Numbered from the stretch's first letter, positions 15,277 to 24,648 are shown. The stretch is DNA of 55,163 nucleotides from an uncultured Parabacteroides sp. (GCA_937894065.1 CALCST010000032.1:1-55163), one strand, 5' to 3'. Notes: a model not told the origin generated them from the sequence alone. Numbers and translations are program-made.

Positions 15277-18111
15277 CTACTTAAAAACATCCTTGTCCTT
15301 CATGTAAACTATCTCTCCAAAAGAAGATAGTCTTTCCATATCTATTTTCTTTCGGTTACCAACTATGGCATAGTTAACCGGACGTCCTTTGAGGTGACGT
15401 TTGTAAAAGTTGAATATATCAGACAATGAAAAACTGTCAATTGCTTCCATCATGAGCTTGTTCGGATCTTCCTCAAAACCTTCTTTGTTATAAAATGCCC
15501 AGCGGAGAGAAACATCTCTGAACGAAGGAAACATACTGTTAACTTCATTACGAATTGACTGCTTGATGGCATCCAGCTTGTCCGGATACAAAGGCATATC
15601 ATCTATCAAAGCTTGCAAAACAGACATTGCATCAATAGTTTTGTCGCATTGCGTTGACAAAAAGCCAAGCATAAATCCCGGTTGCTCAATATGTTGTCTG
15701 GACGGAAGCTGGAAACGTCCGGAAACTCTATAAGCCAATGATCTGAACTCTCTTATCTCCTGAAACAACACCGAATTCATATTTCCGCCAAAATATTCAG
15801 TAAACATATTGGCGATGAAACGCTCACGCTGCTCGGGCAATGTCTCACCACAAACAAAACTTCCGATAATACTTTGGCTTATATCAGATTTGTCGTAGAA
15901 AAAGACCTGAGGTTTCTTATATGATTTCAGTTTTCTTAAACAAGGAGATATTGATTTGTTAACGATATCACCCAATGGCAAATGACGAAGCAAAAGATCT
16001 TCAACCTCTTCCCTGCTTCTGTTTCCGCAATAATGAATATCGCAGGCATAAGTCATGACATTATGCAGAAGAGAAACCAAATCTTCTCCTTTCATCTTCT
16101 TCACTTCAGACACGGATGGTTTATTCAGATAAATGGATTTCTCTCCATAAATCATTTTTTCCAGCAAGGCACGTGCCATACTGTCTGCCGATTGCTTGAA
16201 AGACTTGTCCACAACCCTTATTTCGTCCACAAGATGCCTTAGTTTCTTATCGTTAGGCTTAGCCTGCTTCAGGAAAGAAGAAACAAGAAGCAATGTTTCC
16301 GAAAAATTATTGTCGAATCCGGTTATACGCACAACAAAACTCCTTTCGTTTGCTTCGAAAGTCATAATACTTCCCAAAGACTGCAAACGGCTTCGGAATT
16401 CTGCAAACGAAAGTTCTGTGGTTCCGAGATGTTGCAAATAATTTGCCATCAGCTTCAATCTTGGTTCAGAAATTGAGCCGATAGAAAACAGCAAATCAAG
16501 GGAAAAAATCTCATTGACCGGATTCTCCGTAACATATAATTTCACATAAGGAGTCAGGTCCTTTATTTGCATACCGCAAGTCTGAGCTGTAAGGAAATGC
16601 GGGCTCAATTCTTCAACCGGCAATTTTTCCAATTCCTTAGCATAAGCCGAAGATTCATTCTGATGCTTCGGAACAATAGGCGCATAATCAGGCTTTGATA
16701 AATCATCCTTCGGATATTGCCCGGTTTTCTTCAACACATGCAAATAATCTTCCGTAAAATAGCGACAAGCAGCATTCACAATATCTTCTTTTGTTAATGC
16801 GTCAATTCTCTCTATCTCACAAAGATATTCGTTCCAGGTTTTTCCTTGGGAAAATATATTCATCATAACTCTCGCTCTTGAAGAAATATCTTCCAGAGCA
16901 GAAGTATAATTTCTTTTCTGTTCCAGCTTAAGGCTCTGGAAGAACTCGTCAGAAAATTCTCCTTTCTTCAGTTTCTCAATCTCATTCCAGACCTTTTTTT
17001 CTGCAGAAGAATATGATTGAAAAAGCATTCGGGGCATAACTACAATTGCCAGAATACCTGCATCATTCATCTGCTCATTGATAACAGTTGCGGCAAGAAC
17101 TTTATGATCCACTACGAGCCTATCAAGGAAACCAGTTCCATTACTGTTGTTCAACAAAGATGATATAATCTTCAGAGCCACTTCGTCCGGATGATTAGCA
17201 GGAACGCCTCTGAAACCAAGAACCATTATCTTAACAAATGGAACTGGTACTTTCAGAAAGAAAGTCTCGCGACCTTTGAATTCCGGAAGCGGATAGGTAA
17301 TTCTGGATATTGGCTCACCTTTTGGTATTCTTGAAAAAGCCTTTTCAATCATAGGAAGAGCCTGTTCCGTTTTAAAATCACCACACAGGATAAGTCCCAT
17401 ATTTGGACCAACGTAGTATTTCTCAAAAAAACGGCGCATTTCCGACAATCTCGGATTCTTCAAATTTTCAGTACTGCCAATTATAGGATAAGCATAAGGA
17501 TGATCTTTGAAATACCTTTCCTTCAATCTCTCCATTGAAAGACCACCAATATAATCTCCGTACATGTTCTTTTCCTCATAAACCGTCTCAAGTTCACTCT
17601 GGAACATTCTGAAGACAGGATTCAGAAATCTCTCACTGTTAATCTCAAGCCATTGCATAAGATACTGAGGTGAAAAAACATTATAATACGAGGTGAAATC
17701 GATTGAAGTTTCAGCATTCAGTTTTGTTCCACCATATTTTGATATTAGCCGATCAAATTCATTCGGTATTACAAAATCAGCGGCTTTGACACTGAGCTTA
17801 TTTATTTCTTGCTGAATCTGAGCACGCTGCTGTTCGTCTGTTGCAACAGCTAATTCATCGTATTTCTCAGCAATTTTATCAAGATAGACTTTTTCCGACT
17901 CATAGTCAACAGTCCCAATCTTATCTGTTCCCTTAAACATTATATGCTCAAAATAATGAGCAATTCCTGTATTAGGACAATCCTTAGCTCCGGCTTTGAC
18001 CACAACGGCACCAAACACTTTTGGCTGATGATGATCTTCATTCAGCCAAACAGTCAAACCATTACTTAGTGTAAAAGTCTTACATTTTATTTTCTGTGCC
18101 AAAGCCTTCAT
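15277..18111 (-). CDS. M16-family metallopeptidase (pitrilysin/insulinase type)
   Basis: A 944-residue zinc peptidase made of two M16 halves. The N-terminal half is active, with the inverted zinc motif HYFEH (His52, Glu55, His56) and a later ELETVYEEK segment that should supply the third ligand. The C-terminal half lacks such a motif, as is normal. Members degrade short unfolded peptides inside a closed chamber. No signal peptide or lipobox is seen, so it is probably cytoplasmic. It is transcribed alone: a terminator lies upstream of its start and the next gene downstream is separated by 198 bases. Confidence 0.92.
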   Translation of the reverse strand: MKALAQKIKCKTFTLSNGLTVWLNEDHHQPKVFGAVVVKAGAKDCPNTGIAHYFEHIMFKGTDKIGTVDYESEKVYLDKIAEKYDELAVATDEQQRAQIQQEINKLSVKAADFVIPNEFDRLISKYGGTKLNAETSIDFTSYYNVFSPQYLMQWLEINSERFLNPVFRMFQSELETVYEEKNMYGDYIGGLSMERLKERYFKDHPYAYPIIGSTENLKNPRLSEMRRFFEKYYVGPNMGLILCGDFKTEQALPMIEKAFSRIPKGEPISRITYPLPEFKGRETFFLKVPVPFVKIMVLGFRGVPANHPDEVALKIISSLLNNSNGTGFLDRLVVDHKVLAATVINEQMNDAGILAIVVMPRMLFQSYSSAEKKVWNEIEKLKKGEFSDEFFQSLKLEQKRNYTSALEDISSRARVMMNIFSQGKTWNEYLCEIERIDALTKEDIVNAACRYFTEDYLHVLKKTGQYPKDDLSKPDYAPIVPKHQNESSAYAKELEKLPVEELSPHFLTAQTCGMQIKDLTPYVKLYVTENPVNEIFSLDLLFSIGSISEPRLKLMANYLQHLGTTELSFAEFRSRLQSLGSIMTFEANERSFVVRITGFDNNFSETLLLVSSFLKQAKPNDKKLRHLVDEIRVVDKSFKQSADSMARALLEKMIYGEKSIYLNKPSVSEVKKMKGEDLVSLLHNVMTYACDIHYCGNRSREEVEDLLLRHLPLGDIVNKSISPCLRKLKSYKKPQVFFYDKSDISQSIIGSFVCGETLPEQRERFIANMFTEYFGGNMNSVLFQEIREFRSLAYRVSGRFQLPSRQHIEQPGFMLGFLSTQCDKTIDAMSVLQALIDDMPLYPDKLDAIKQSIRNEVNSMFPSFRDVSLRWAFYNKEGFEEDPNKLMMEAIDSFSLSDIFNFYKRHLKGRPVNYAIVGNRKKIDMERLSSFGEIVYMKDKDVFK

Positions 18112-18220
18112 TTTTTCAGTTGTTAAATTACAAATGTATGCATAAATAATGATATAAGGAAATTATACTCGAATTGTTATTCTTGATAAAGTTAAATATA
18201 AAACATTATAAAACACAAAA

Positions 18221-18253
18221 AAAGCTGTCTCAATTCTATTTTGAGACAGCTTT
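18221..18253 (-). terminator. Terminator of the rubrerythrin gene
   Basis: A perfect 13-bp stem (18221-18233 with 18241-18253) with a 7-base loop, followed on the minus strand by seven T residues, 28 bases after the rubrerythrin stop. Confidence 0.9.
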
Positions 18254-18281
18254 CTGTTGAGTTATATATTACTTATATGGA

Positions 18282-18836
18282 TTATTTCTTGAAATAACGG
18301 TTGAACAAACCTTCGAAACCTTTACCATGACGAGCTTCATCTTTAGCCATTTCATGAACTGTATCGTGGATAGCATCAAGATTCAACTGTTTAGCTCTAG
18401 TAGCAATACGTTTCTTATCAGCGCAAGCACCGCTTTCTGCGTTCATTCTCTTTTCCAAGTTAGTCTTAGTATCCCAAACTACATCACCTAGCAATTCAGC
18501 GAACTTAGCAGCGTGTTCAGCTTCTTCCCATGCATAGCGTTTGAAAGCTTCTGCAACTTCAGGATAACCTTCACGATCTGCCTGACGGCTCATTGCCAAG
18601 TACATACCAACCTCTGTACATTCACCAATGAAGTGAGCGTTCAAATCCTTAATCATTTCTTCATCGCAACCTTTTGCTACACCGATAACGTGTTCGTCAG
18701 CAAAAGTCAAAGCGCCTTCTGTTTCAACTAATTCTTTGAACTTTTCTTTAGGCTGCTTACACTGTGGGCAGAAATCTGGAGCTTCATTACCTTCATGAAC
18801 GTAACCGCATACTGTGCAAATCCATTTCTTTGTCAT
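18282..18836 (-). CDS. Rubrerythrin with N-terminal rubredoxin domain (NADH peroxidase type)
   Basis: A 184-residue oxidative-stress protein of anaerobes that reduces hydrogen peroxide. The rubredoxin domain comes first (ICTVCG and FCPQC; Cys7, Cys10, Cys23, Cys26) and the ferritin-like diiron domain follows (GECTEVGMYLAM, WEEAEHAAKF, DEARHGKGF supplying Glu/His ligands). This order is the reverse of classic rubrerythrin and matches the group often named NADH peroxidase in Bacteroides. Codon use suggests high expression. Monocistronic with its own terminator; no convincing full promoter seen, though CATCTTTG at 18887-18894 (minus) is near a -7 box. Confidence 0.93.
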   Translation of the reverse strand: MTKKWICTVCGYVHEGNEAPDFCPQCKQPKEKFKELVETEGALTFADEHVIGVAKGCDEEMIKDLNAHFIGECTEVGMYLAMSRQADREGYPEVAEAFKRYAWEEAEHAAKFAELLGDVVWDTKTNLEKRMNAESGACADKKRIATRAKQLNLDAIHDTVHEMAKDEARHGKGFEGLFNRYFKK

Positions 18837-19201
18837 AACTTTATAATTTTAATATTGGTTTAAACTGTATTTTTCTAATCGCATTACAAAGATGAGAAAG
18901 TTTAAGAATATAAGCAAGATTATGCCGATTGAATAAATCAATCATATGATTGATAAAAACTATAATAAGCATTAATCTATTGATATAAATACATATACAG
19001 ACAACATGATATTTAACATGACAAATTTAATAAGGGTAGTTTGGGAAATAATAGTATTATCTAATATTGCATTATTATTAAAATAAATCTTCCATTTAAT
19101 AAAATCTCTATATACAACATAATAAAACACGAGGCCGGAGCCGCATTCTGCGACATCAGCCTCGTGTAAAATTTGATTATGTCACATATTCTATTTTAAC
19201 C
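18837..19201. other. AT-rich intergenic region
   Basis: Between the rubrerythrin start and the DUF4293 stop. It holds the rubrerythrin leader and probable promoter at its left side and the DUF4293 terminator at 19127-19167. No ORF or repeat is visible in the roughly 230 AT-rich bases between. Confidence 0.6.
19127..19167 (-). terminator. Terminator of the bamD-omega-DUF4293 operon
   Basis: Perfect 9-bp stem (19127-19135 with 19159-19167) with an inner CGCA/TGCG helix; followed on the minus strand by TTTTATTAT. Lies 35 bases after the DUF4293 stop. Confidence 0.8.
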
Positions 19202-19669
19202 TTATCTTAATCTTTCCAAAGAACGAACCAAAGCCTCATCTGCACCAATATTTCTTATGGCAAGATAATCCAAGACTATACTTATGAAAGGAAATGTCAA
19301 GGCTATTTTACCTGTAACAGAAAGCTCATCACCTAATTCTCCTTTAATAGAGAACAACAAAAAAGCATAGAAACCATAAAATCCCAACATCAATAATGCA
19401 TTAAACACACACAATCGAATTTGAAGGATTCTTTTTCTAAACAAAAATATTGTAACCAAAGCAACGATGGCAATAACAGCTGTAAGAGCAAACAAACCCC
19501 ATGCAGGATAAAGCAATTCCGGTTGCTCAACTAAATAAGTAGAAATACCAGATGCATCAAAAGTATAAAAATTATCTCCTAATTGTAATGCGGACAATGG
19601 CAAGAACAAAGTAGCTGTCATAAGAACTACAATCAACAATAAATAAACAGTCTGTATTCTCTGTAGCAT
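19202..19669 (-). CDS. DUF4293 membrane protein
   Basis: A 155-residue protein with four hydrophobic helices starting MLQRIQTVYLLLIVVLM, the DUF4293 opening. Found widely in Bacteroidetes and usually next to the omega subunit gene, as here. Function is unknown. It is separated from the omega gene by 157 bases that can form a large hairpin with a T-tract, so its expression may depend on readthrough. Confidence 0.85.
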   Translation of the reverse strand: MLQRIQTVYLLLIVVLMTATLFLPLSALQLGDNFYTFDASGISTYLVEQPELLYPAWGLFALTAVIAIVALVTIFLFRKRILQIRLCVFNALLMLGFYGFYAFLLFSIKGELGDELSVTGKIALTFPFISIVLDYLAIRNIGADEALVRSLERLR

Positions 19670-19699
19670 AATGAAATTATTTTAGGTTATTCATACAAA

Positions 19700-19777
19700 A
19701 CAAAAAAGTGAGCAACCAGTACTGATAATAATATAGTCCGAACGAACATTGAAATTATCATCTCTGATTGCTCACTT
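19700..19777 (-). terminator. Large structured hairpin with T-tract between omega and DUF4293 genes
   Basis: AAGTGAGCAA/TTGCTCACTT (19768-19777 with 19706-19715 as read on the minus strand) forms a perfect 10-bp base; TGATAAT/ATTATCA (19754-19760 with 19723-19729) forms an inner helix. The 3' arm runs into T6 and the DUF4293 ATG lies about 30 bases beyond. It can act as an internal terminator or attenuator. Confidence 0.6.
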
Positions 19778-19826
19778 TACAATTAAACCTGAAACTATTG
19801 TTATTAAAAACAATGTCTTTCAAGTT

Positions 19827-20159
19827 TTAAATATTATTCTTTTCCTTAGACGGATTTCTATAATAAATTTTTCCTTCCTGATATTCCTGAGCTGCAATCA
19901 ACACTGGTTTAGGAAGCTTCTCGTAATAGCGAGAAATTTCAATCTGTTCTCTGTTTTCAAAAACCTCTTCCAGATTATCATTATAAGAGGCGAACTCTTG
20001 GAGTTTCTTTTCCAGATCCTGTTTCATTTCAACACTAATCTGATTAGCCCGCTTTGCAATGATCGCTACTGTTTCATATACATTACCTGTGTCTTCGCAT
20101 AAGCTCATCATATCACGAGTAATCGTATTTGAAGGAGCGTTTGTTTTTCTGTAATCCAT
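19827..20159 (-). CDS. rpoZ: RNA polymerase omega subunit (Bacteroidetes type, Rpb6/RpoZ family)
   Basis: A 110-residue protein that should help assemble RNA polymerase. The core ITRDMMSLCEDTGNVYETVAII followed by AKRANQIS is the omega/Rpb6 signature (xxRAxxI). The C-terminal part is longer than in E. coli omega, which is usual in Bacteroidetes. It sits 20 bases after bamD and ahead of DUF4293, the conserved Bacteroidales arrangement. Confidence 0.88.
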   Translation of the reverse strand: MDYRKTNAPSNTITRDMMSLCEDTGNVYETVAIIAKRANQISVEMKQDLEKKLQEFASYNDNLEEVFENREQIEISRYYEKLPKPVLIAAQEYQEGKIYYRNPSKEKNNI

Positions 20160-20179
20160 ACTGTTGTAATATTGAAAAT

Positions 20180-20989
20180 TTAATATGTATCAGTTATTCG
20201 TTTACTTGCATAATCATAATACTTCTGAATATCTTTCAAGTATTTTCCTTCCGGATATTCATTAGTATAATTATAGTATTCATCAACAACATCTCTGTAT
20301 CGTCCTTGCAATTTTTCATCCACACTGACTAATGCCAACTCATATTTTGCTTTAGCAATAAGATACATAAATTCTTCTCTGTACTTGGAATACGGATAAT
20401 TTTTTAAAGCATTCTGAGCTGTAATAACTGCAGAAAGGTAATTATTACCCATATAAGTTCCAAGATTGAAATAGAGTTTAGTAGCCATCAGTTCCTTCAA
20501 AGCAAGTTTTTCCTGAAGTTCAAACATTATCTGCTGTGCTTCTTTTGCTCTTTCACTCTGTGGATAATATTCCAAATAAAGCTGCAACTGCTCTATTGCC
20601 TTATATGTCTGAGACTGATCTAACTGAGGCTCTGGAGAATCCAAATACAAGCCATATCCCGAATAAAATCTTGACAATTCTGTAAACTCACCTTTTGGAT
20701 AAGTCTTGTAATACGTCTCAAAATATTCAGCAGCTGTCTGGTAGTCCTTCTGTCCGTAATAACTTTGAGCCAACAGATAAAGAGACTCTTCCGCATGAGC
20801 TGTTCCCTTAAAGATTGTCACCAACTCATCCAGCAATGTTGCAGATTTTGAATACTGCTTCGCATTGAAATATTTCTTTGCATATGAATATTTCAATTCA
20901 TAATCTGTGCTTTTTAATATATTGTTATATTCTCCACATGAAGTGAACAATACAGCACTCATCAACCATAAAATAACAATCTTCTTCAT
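20180..20989 (-). CDS. bamD: Outer membrane assembly lipoprotein BamD
   Basis: A 269-residue lipoprotein of the BAM complex that folds barrel proteins into the outer membrane. The signal peptide ends in FTSC (lipobox). The rest is TPR-like helices, with the BamD opening ILKSTDYELKYSYAKKYFNAKQY and repeats such as AEESLYLLAQSYYGQKDY and YYPQSERAKEAQQ. It is the first gene of a bamD-omega-DUF4293 operon with its own promoter. Confidence 0.93.
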   Translation of the reverse strand: MKKIVILWLMSAVLFTSCGEYNNILKSTDYELKYSYAKKYFNAKQYSKSATLLDELVTIFKGTAHAEESLYLLAQSYYGQKDYQTAAEYFETYYKTYPKGEFTELSRFYSGYGLYLDSPEPQLDQSQTYKAIEQLQLYLEYYPQSERAKEAQQIMFELQEKLALKELMATKLYFNLGTYMGNNYLSAVITAQNALKNYPYSKYREEFMYLIAKAKYELALVSVDEKLQGRYRDVVDEYYNYTNEYPEGKYLKDIQKYYDYASKRITDTY

Positions 20990-21008
20990 TCAACGTATAT
21001 TTAGCGTG

Positions 21009-21040
21009 CAAAGATAATATTTCCTATTGAATAAACGAAA
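21009..21040 (-). promoter_or_regulatory. Promoter of bamD
   Basis: Minus-strand TTTC (21037-21040), 20-bp spacer, TATCTTTG (21009-21016). The -7 box is identical to those of the tRNA operon and miaA. Start expected near 21002, leaving a leader of about 12 bases. Confidence 0.6.
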
Positions 21041-21056
21041 TGAAATGCATAATGTT

Positions 21057-21488
21057 TTACAACTTATACAGTTCACTGGCAGCAATCAGCTCCAATTTAT
21101 TTTCTTTTAATACTTCAGCACAGCGTTCCACATTATCCGGACGGATAATTACATTTGCAGCTTCTCCCTGTGAAAAAGCATACATATATTCCACGAAAAT
21201 TCCAGCTTGAGTTATGACTTCCATAGCTTTAGCTAATGCTCCTGGTTGGTTTGGGCAATGAAGACATACGACGTCAGCAATACTCACAGCATATGTATGT
21301 TCACGCAATACCTGAATTGCTTTATCAGTATCAGAAACTATAAGACGTAATATTCCAAAATCTGAATTTTCAGATACAGTAAAAGCTGTCATATTAATTC
21401 CAGCATTTCCCAGGATTTTAGCTACTTCTGTAAAACGTCCGCGTTTATTCTCCAAAAATATAGATAATTGCTTGATTAACATAAACAC
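21057..21488 (-). CDS. Protein with two ACT domains
   Basis: A 143-residue cytoplasmic protein composed of two ACT modules (IKQLSIFLENKRGRFTEVAK and VCLHCPNQPGALAKAMEVIT). Such modules bind amino acids and control enzymes of amino-acid metabolism. It lies 15 bases after the aryl-CoA ligase gene, so it is most likely a regulatory partner of that enzyme or of a linked 2-oxoacid pathway. The specific ligand, probably an aromatic or branched amino acid, cannot be read from the sequence. Confidence 0.88.
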   Translation of the reverse strand: MFMLIKQLSIFLENKRGRFTEVAKILGNAGINMTAFTVSENSDFGILRLIVSDTDKAIQVLREHTYAVSIADVVCLHCPNQPGALAKAMEVITQAGIFVEYMYAFSQGEAANVIIRPDNVERCAEVLKENKLELIAASELYKL

Positions 21489-21503
21489 CTCCAGTTTTAT
21501 TAA

Positions 21504-22805
21504 TTAAACTAATTTTCTGTTATCAATCACATGCTTAGCCTTGCCCATACTTCTTTCAATTGTACAAGGTTCAACAATCTTAATATCCGGTTGCAAGCCA
21601 ATAACACTTTGTATTCTGTTTGCAATTTTCTTTTTCAAAGCCAAAAGCTTATTCATCTCGTCTGTGTAATATTCCGGACGAACTTCAACCTGAATCTGGA
21701 AAGTATCTGTATTATTGACACGGTCAACAACAATAAGATACTGAGCTTCGAATTCCGGCATTTCCAAAATTACTGATTCTACCTGAGACGGGAAAACATT
21801 TACGCCACGAATAATAAGCATATCGTCACTTCTTCCCATAATTCTACCCATTCTTACGGCTGTACGTCCACAATCACATTTTTCATAATTCAAAGTCGTC
21901 AAGTCACGAGTTCTGTACCTAATCATTGGCATACCTTCTTTGGTAAGAGTTGTCAGAACAAGTTCACCTTGTTGTCCAGGTTCTACAGGCTGTAATGTAA
22001 CTGGATCAACAATTTCCGGGAAAAAGTGGTCTTCCCACAAATGTGTTCCGTTCTGGCACTCACATTCTCCACCAACACCAGGACCGCATATTTCTGTCAA
22101 ACCATAAATATCATATGCCTTTATATTTAACTTCTCTTCAAGTTCCTTACGCATATTTTCAGTCCATGGTTCAGCCCCAAATACTCCAATACGAAGCTGA
22201 AACTCGTCCAAAGACACTCCTGATTTCCTTATTGTTTCAGCAAGATACAACGCATAAGAAGGAGTACAAGCCAAACCTTTTGCTCCAAAATCATGCATCA
22301 ATTGTATTTGTTTCTGAGTATTACCGCTACTCATCGGTATAACTGTTCCACCAATATTCTCCACACCGCCATGCAGCCCAAGTCCACCGGTAAACAAGCC
22401 ATAACCATAAGAAACCTGTACTGCATCATTTTTACTGAAACCGTATGCTGTCAAACAACGTGAAACGACTTCCGCCCATATTGACAAGTCCTTACGCGTA
22501 TAACCTACAACTATAGGTTTACCAGTTGTTCCTGAAGAAGCATGTAGGCGAACTATCTCTGACATCGGAACAGCCATCAATCCAAATGGATAATTATCCC
22601 TCAAGTCTTGTTTTACGGTAAAAGGAAGCTTGACTATATCATCTATAGTCTGTATATCATTAGGAGTCAAACCCAATTCCTGCATTTTCTTTCTGTAAAA
22701 AGAGGAATTATGATAAACATGTTCAACTACCCGTCTCAATCTTATACCTTGCAATTTCCGCATATCCTCGCGGTTCATGCACTCAATTGTTTCATTCCAA
22801 ATCAT
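21504..22805 (-). CDS. paaK: Phenylacetate-CoA ligase family enzyme
   Basis: A 433-residue AMP-forming ligase that activates phenylacetate or related aryl acids as CoA thioesters. Motifs: RLHASSGTTGKPIVVGYT (phosphate loop), AYDIYGLTEICGPGVGGEC (adenine binding) and YRTRDLT with the C-terminal GRSDDMLIIRGVNVFPSQVE hinge. Length is standard. In Bacteroidales this enzyme often stands beside indolepyruvate/2-oxoacid ferredoxin oxidoreductase genes, serving reductive carboxylation of aryl acids to aromatic amino acids; those genes are not in the window, but the ACT partner is. Divergent from the MFS gene. Confidence 0.9.
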   Translation of the reverse strand: MIWNETIECMNREDMRKLQGIRLRRVVEHVYHNSSFYRKKMQELGLTPNDIQTIDDIVKLPFTVKQDLRDNYPFGLMAVPMSEIVRLHASSGTTGKPIVVGYTRKDLSIWAEVVSRCLTAYGFSKNDAVQVSYGYGLFTGGLGLHGGVENIGGTVIPMSSGNTQKQIQLMHDFGAKGLACTPSYALYLAETIRKSGVSLDEFQLRIGVFGAEPWTENMRKELEEKLNIKAYDIYGLTEICGPGVGGECECQNGTHLWEDHFFPEIVDPVTLQPVEPGQQGELVLTTLTKEGMPMIRYRTRDLTTLNYEKCDCGRTAVRMGRIMGRSDDMLIIRGVNVFPSQVESVILEMPEFEAQYLIVVDRVNNTDTFQIQVEVRPEYYTDEMNKLLALKKKIANRIQSVIGLQPDIKIVEPCTIERSMGKAKHVIDNRKLV

Positions 22806-22860
22806 GGTCTAAATTTATTAGTTAGATTAACATTTCTGTACAAAGAAACAACTTTTTCAT

Positions 22861-22868
22861 TAATTTTG
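22861..22868 (+). promoter_or_regulatory. Candidate -7 box of the MFS gene
   Basis: TAATTTTG fits TAnnTTTG and would place the start near 22876, 20 bases before the ATG. No good -33 element is present at the right distance. Confidence 0.4.
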
Positions 22869-22895
22869 CACGCTGAAAATAATAATTTTTCCATT

Positions 22896-24077
22896 ATGCA
22901 GCGTAATCTTCTTTCACTTTACATAATTAAGCTATCAAAATGGTTCACATTGGTAATGCCTATAATAGTTTTGTTCTATGAAGAGCACAAATTGGGGCTA
23001 CAAGATGTTTTCATCCTGAAAAGTATTTATTCAGTTGCTGCTGTAGCTTTAGAAATACCTTCAGGATATATAGCGGATGTTTGGGGAAGAAGAAAAACTC
23101 TCATACTAGGCTGTATATTGTTTTTCCTCGGATATCTTTGTTATTCTTTCACATCAACATTTCATGCTTTTGTAGTTGCTGAGCTTTTACTCGGTATAGG
23201 CCAAACAATGGTAAACGGAGCAGACTCAGCCTTGCTCTACGACACAACAGCGCACTACAACAAAGAAAATATGTATCTCAGATATGAAGGAAGAATCACC
23301 ATGATAGGGAATTTTGCTGAAGCCATAGCCGGAATTTTCGGAGGTTTGCTTGCCGCATATTCTTTAAGATATCCGTTTTACGCCCAATCATTAATTGCGT
23401 TCTCTGGTATTCCTGCAGCATTTGCTCTAAGAGAATTTACATCACAGGGCAAGATTCAAAATCCGGCTCATGAGATAATACGTATTGTCAAATACTCATT
23501 GATTACAAACAAAAAATTATGTTATAATATAATGTATTCCGGCATTATCGGTGCCGCTACTCTTATGATGGCGTGGTTCGTTCAGCCTGTATTAATCCAT
23601 TTGAATACGCCGACTGAGTGGTTTGGCGTTATATGGACTATACTTAACCTTACTGTAGGTGTAGCAGCATTATATTCCGATAGAGTGGAAAAATATTTTG
23701 GTATGAACAAAATGAACACATTAATTCTTCTGACAATAGCTGGAGGATATATTGCCCTTGCCTACAACCTAACGTATGCAGGACTTGCGGTCTTGTTCGT
23801 ATTCTATATTTTCAGAGGTTTCGCCACTCCTATACTTAAAGGCTACATCAATCAGATGACATTTTCAGAAATGAGGGCAACAGTCCTTTCCATAAGAAAT
23901 TTCATCATTCGTCTTATGTTTGCAATAACAGCGCCGTTTGTAGGTTGGCTGAATGATGTTTATTCTCTAAAAACAGCGCTGTTAGTAACTGCCGTGATGA
24001 TTCTTGTTCCCGGAGCTATCTTTGTATGGTTACATTATTCTCCTTGCTCCACAAACACTAACCGTCCTGTATCATAA
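22896..24077 (+). CDS. Major facilitator superfamily transporter
   Basis: A 393-residue inner-membrane transporter with about 12 hydrophobic segments. The loop after helix 2 reads IADVWGRRKTLILG, the MFS A-motif, and the second half has a weaker counterpart around YSDRVEKYFGMNK. The frame is open upstream to 22608, but that part is antisense to paaK; the ATG at 22896 lies just after a promoter box and directly before LLSLYIIKLSKWF, so I use it. Substrate unknown. Its last 43 bases overlap the converging lipocalin gene. Confidence 0.88.
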   Translation: MQRNLLSLYIIKLSKWFTLVMPIIVLFYEEHKLGLQDVFILKSIYSVAAVALEIPSGYIADVWGRRKTLILGCILFFLGYLCYSFTSTFHAFVVAELLLGIGQTMVNGADSALLYDTTAHYNKENMYLRYEGRITMIGNFAEAIAGIFGGLLAAYSLRYPFYAQSLIAFSGIPAAFALREFTSQGKIQNPAHEIIRIVKYSLITNKKLCYNIMYSGIIGAATLMMAWFVQPVLIHLNTPTEWFGVIWTILNLTVGVAALYSDRVEKYFGMNKMNTLILLTIAGGYIALAYNLTYAGLAVLFVFYIFRGFATPILKGYINQMTFSEMRATVLSIRNFIIRLMFAITAPFVGWLNDVYSLKTALLVTAVMILVPGAIFVWLHYSPCSTNTNRPVS

Positions 24078-24565
24078 CCGCGTGACTTGAGCTTCGCCAA
24101 CAGTTCTTCTTTCAATTTATCATCCATAAATTTTTCACGGCTCATTATCCATAGATATTTATCAGAACTGCTGCCGATAAGCATATATTGATAGTCGTCA
24201 TCTACTTCCATAACATAATAATCAGAATAAAACCACAGGAAAAAAGATACCTTAAGCTTTCCAGGATCTGATGGATCAGGCTGTTTTGCTTTTCCCTTGA
24301 TTTCTTTCTTCTCACCATCTTTAATTCCTTGATTGAATACTTCAATTTTTCCATTATCAAGTAAAGTGTAGGTTGCAGACACATGAGTCATACCCTTCTC
24401 AAACCTATGTTCATAGCGTGCAATTTCATACCATTTACCAACAAATCTGTTAAGGTCAAATACTTTTACTGTACTATTGTCTATCATAGATTCTTTTTTA
24501 TTTTCAGAAAAACTACAACTTGAAAAGCCTAAAATTGAGCATAATATTAATAATACTTTTTTCAT
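24035..24565 (-). CDS. Lipocalin-family lipoprotein (Blc-like)
   Basis: A 176-residue envelope lipoprotein: signal peptide ending in FSSC (lipobox), then the lipocalin GxW motif in FVGKWYEIARYEHRFEKGM and the later strands YYVMEVDDDYQYMLIGSSS and YLWIMSREKFMD, typical of bacterial lipocalin Blc. These bind lysophospholipids or other lipids at the outer membrane, often under stress. It has its own good promoter. Its final 43 bases are antisense to the MFS gene's final codons. Confidence 0.92.
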   Translation of the reverse strand: MKKVLLILCSILGFSSCSFSENKKESMIDNSTVKVFDLNRFVGKWYEIARYEHRFEKGMTHVSATYTLLDNGKIEVFNQGIKDGEKKEIKGKAKQPDPSDPGKLKVSFFLWFYSDYYVMEVDDDYQYMLIGSSSDKYLWIMSREKFMDDKLKEELLAKLKSRGYDTGRLVFVEQGE

Positions 24566-24616
24566 AACATAATTTATTTAGTTAACAACTATATTACAGA
24601 CAATAATTTAAGAATT

Positions 24617-24648
24617 CAAATCTATATAAATTATACCTATATAACAAA
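24617..24648 (-). promoter_or_regulatory. Promoter of the lipocalin gene
   Basis: Minus-strand TTTG (24645-24648), 20-bp spacer and TAGATTTG (24617-24624) match the Bacteroides consensus exactly; start near 24610, leader about 45 bases. Confidence 0.75.

Noticed and set aside
22608..22895. N-terminal extension of the MFS protein
   Set aside because: The 96 extra codons are antisense to paaK and end at a promoter box; the ATG at 22896 gives a normal MFS start.
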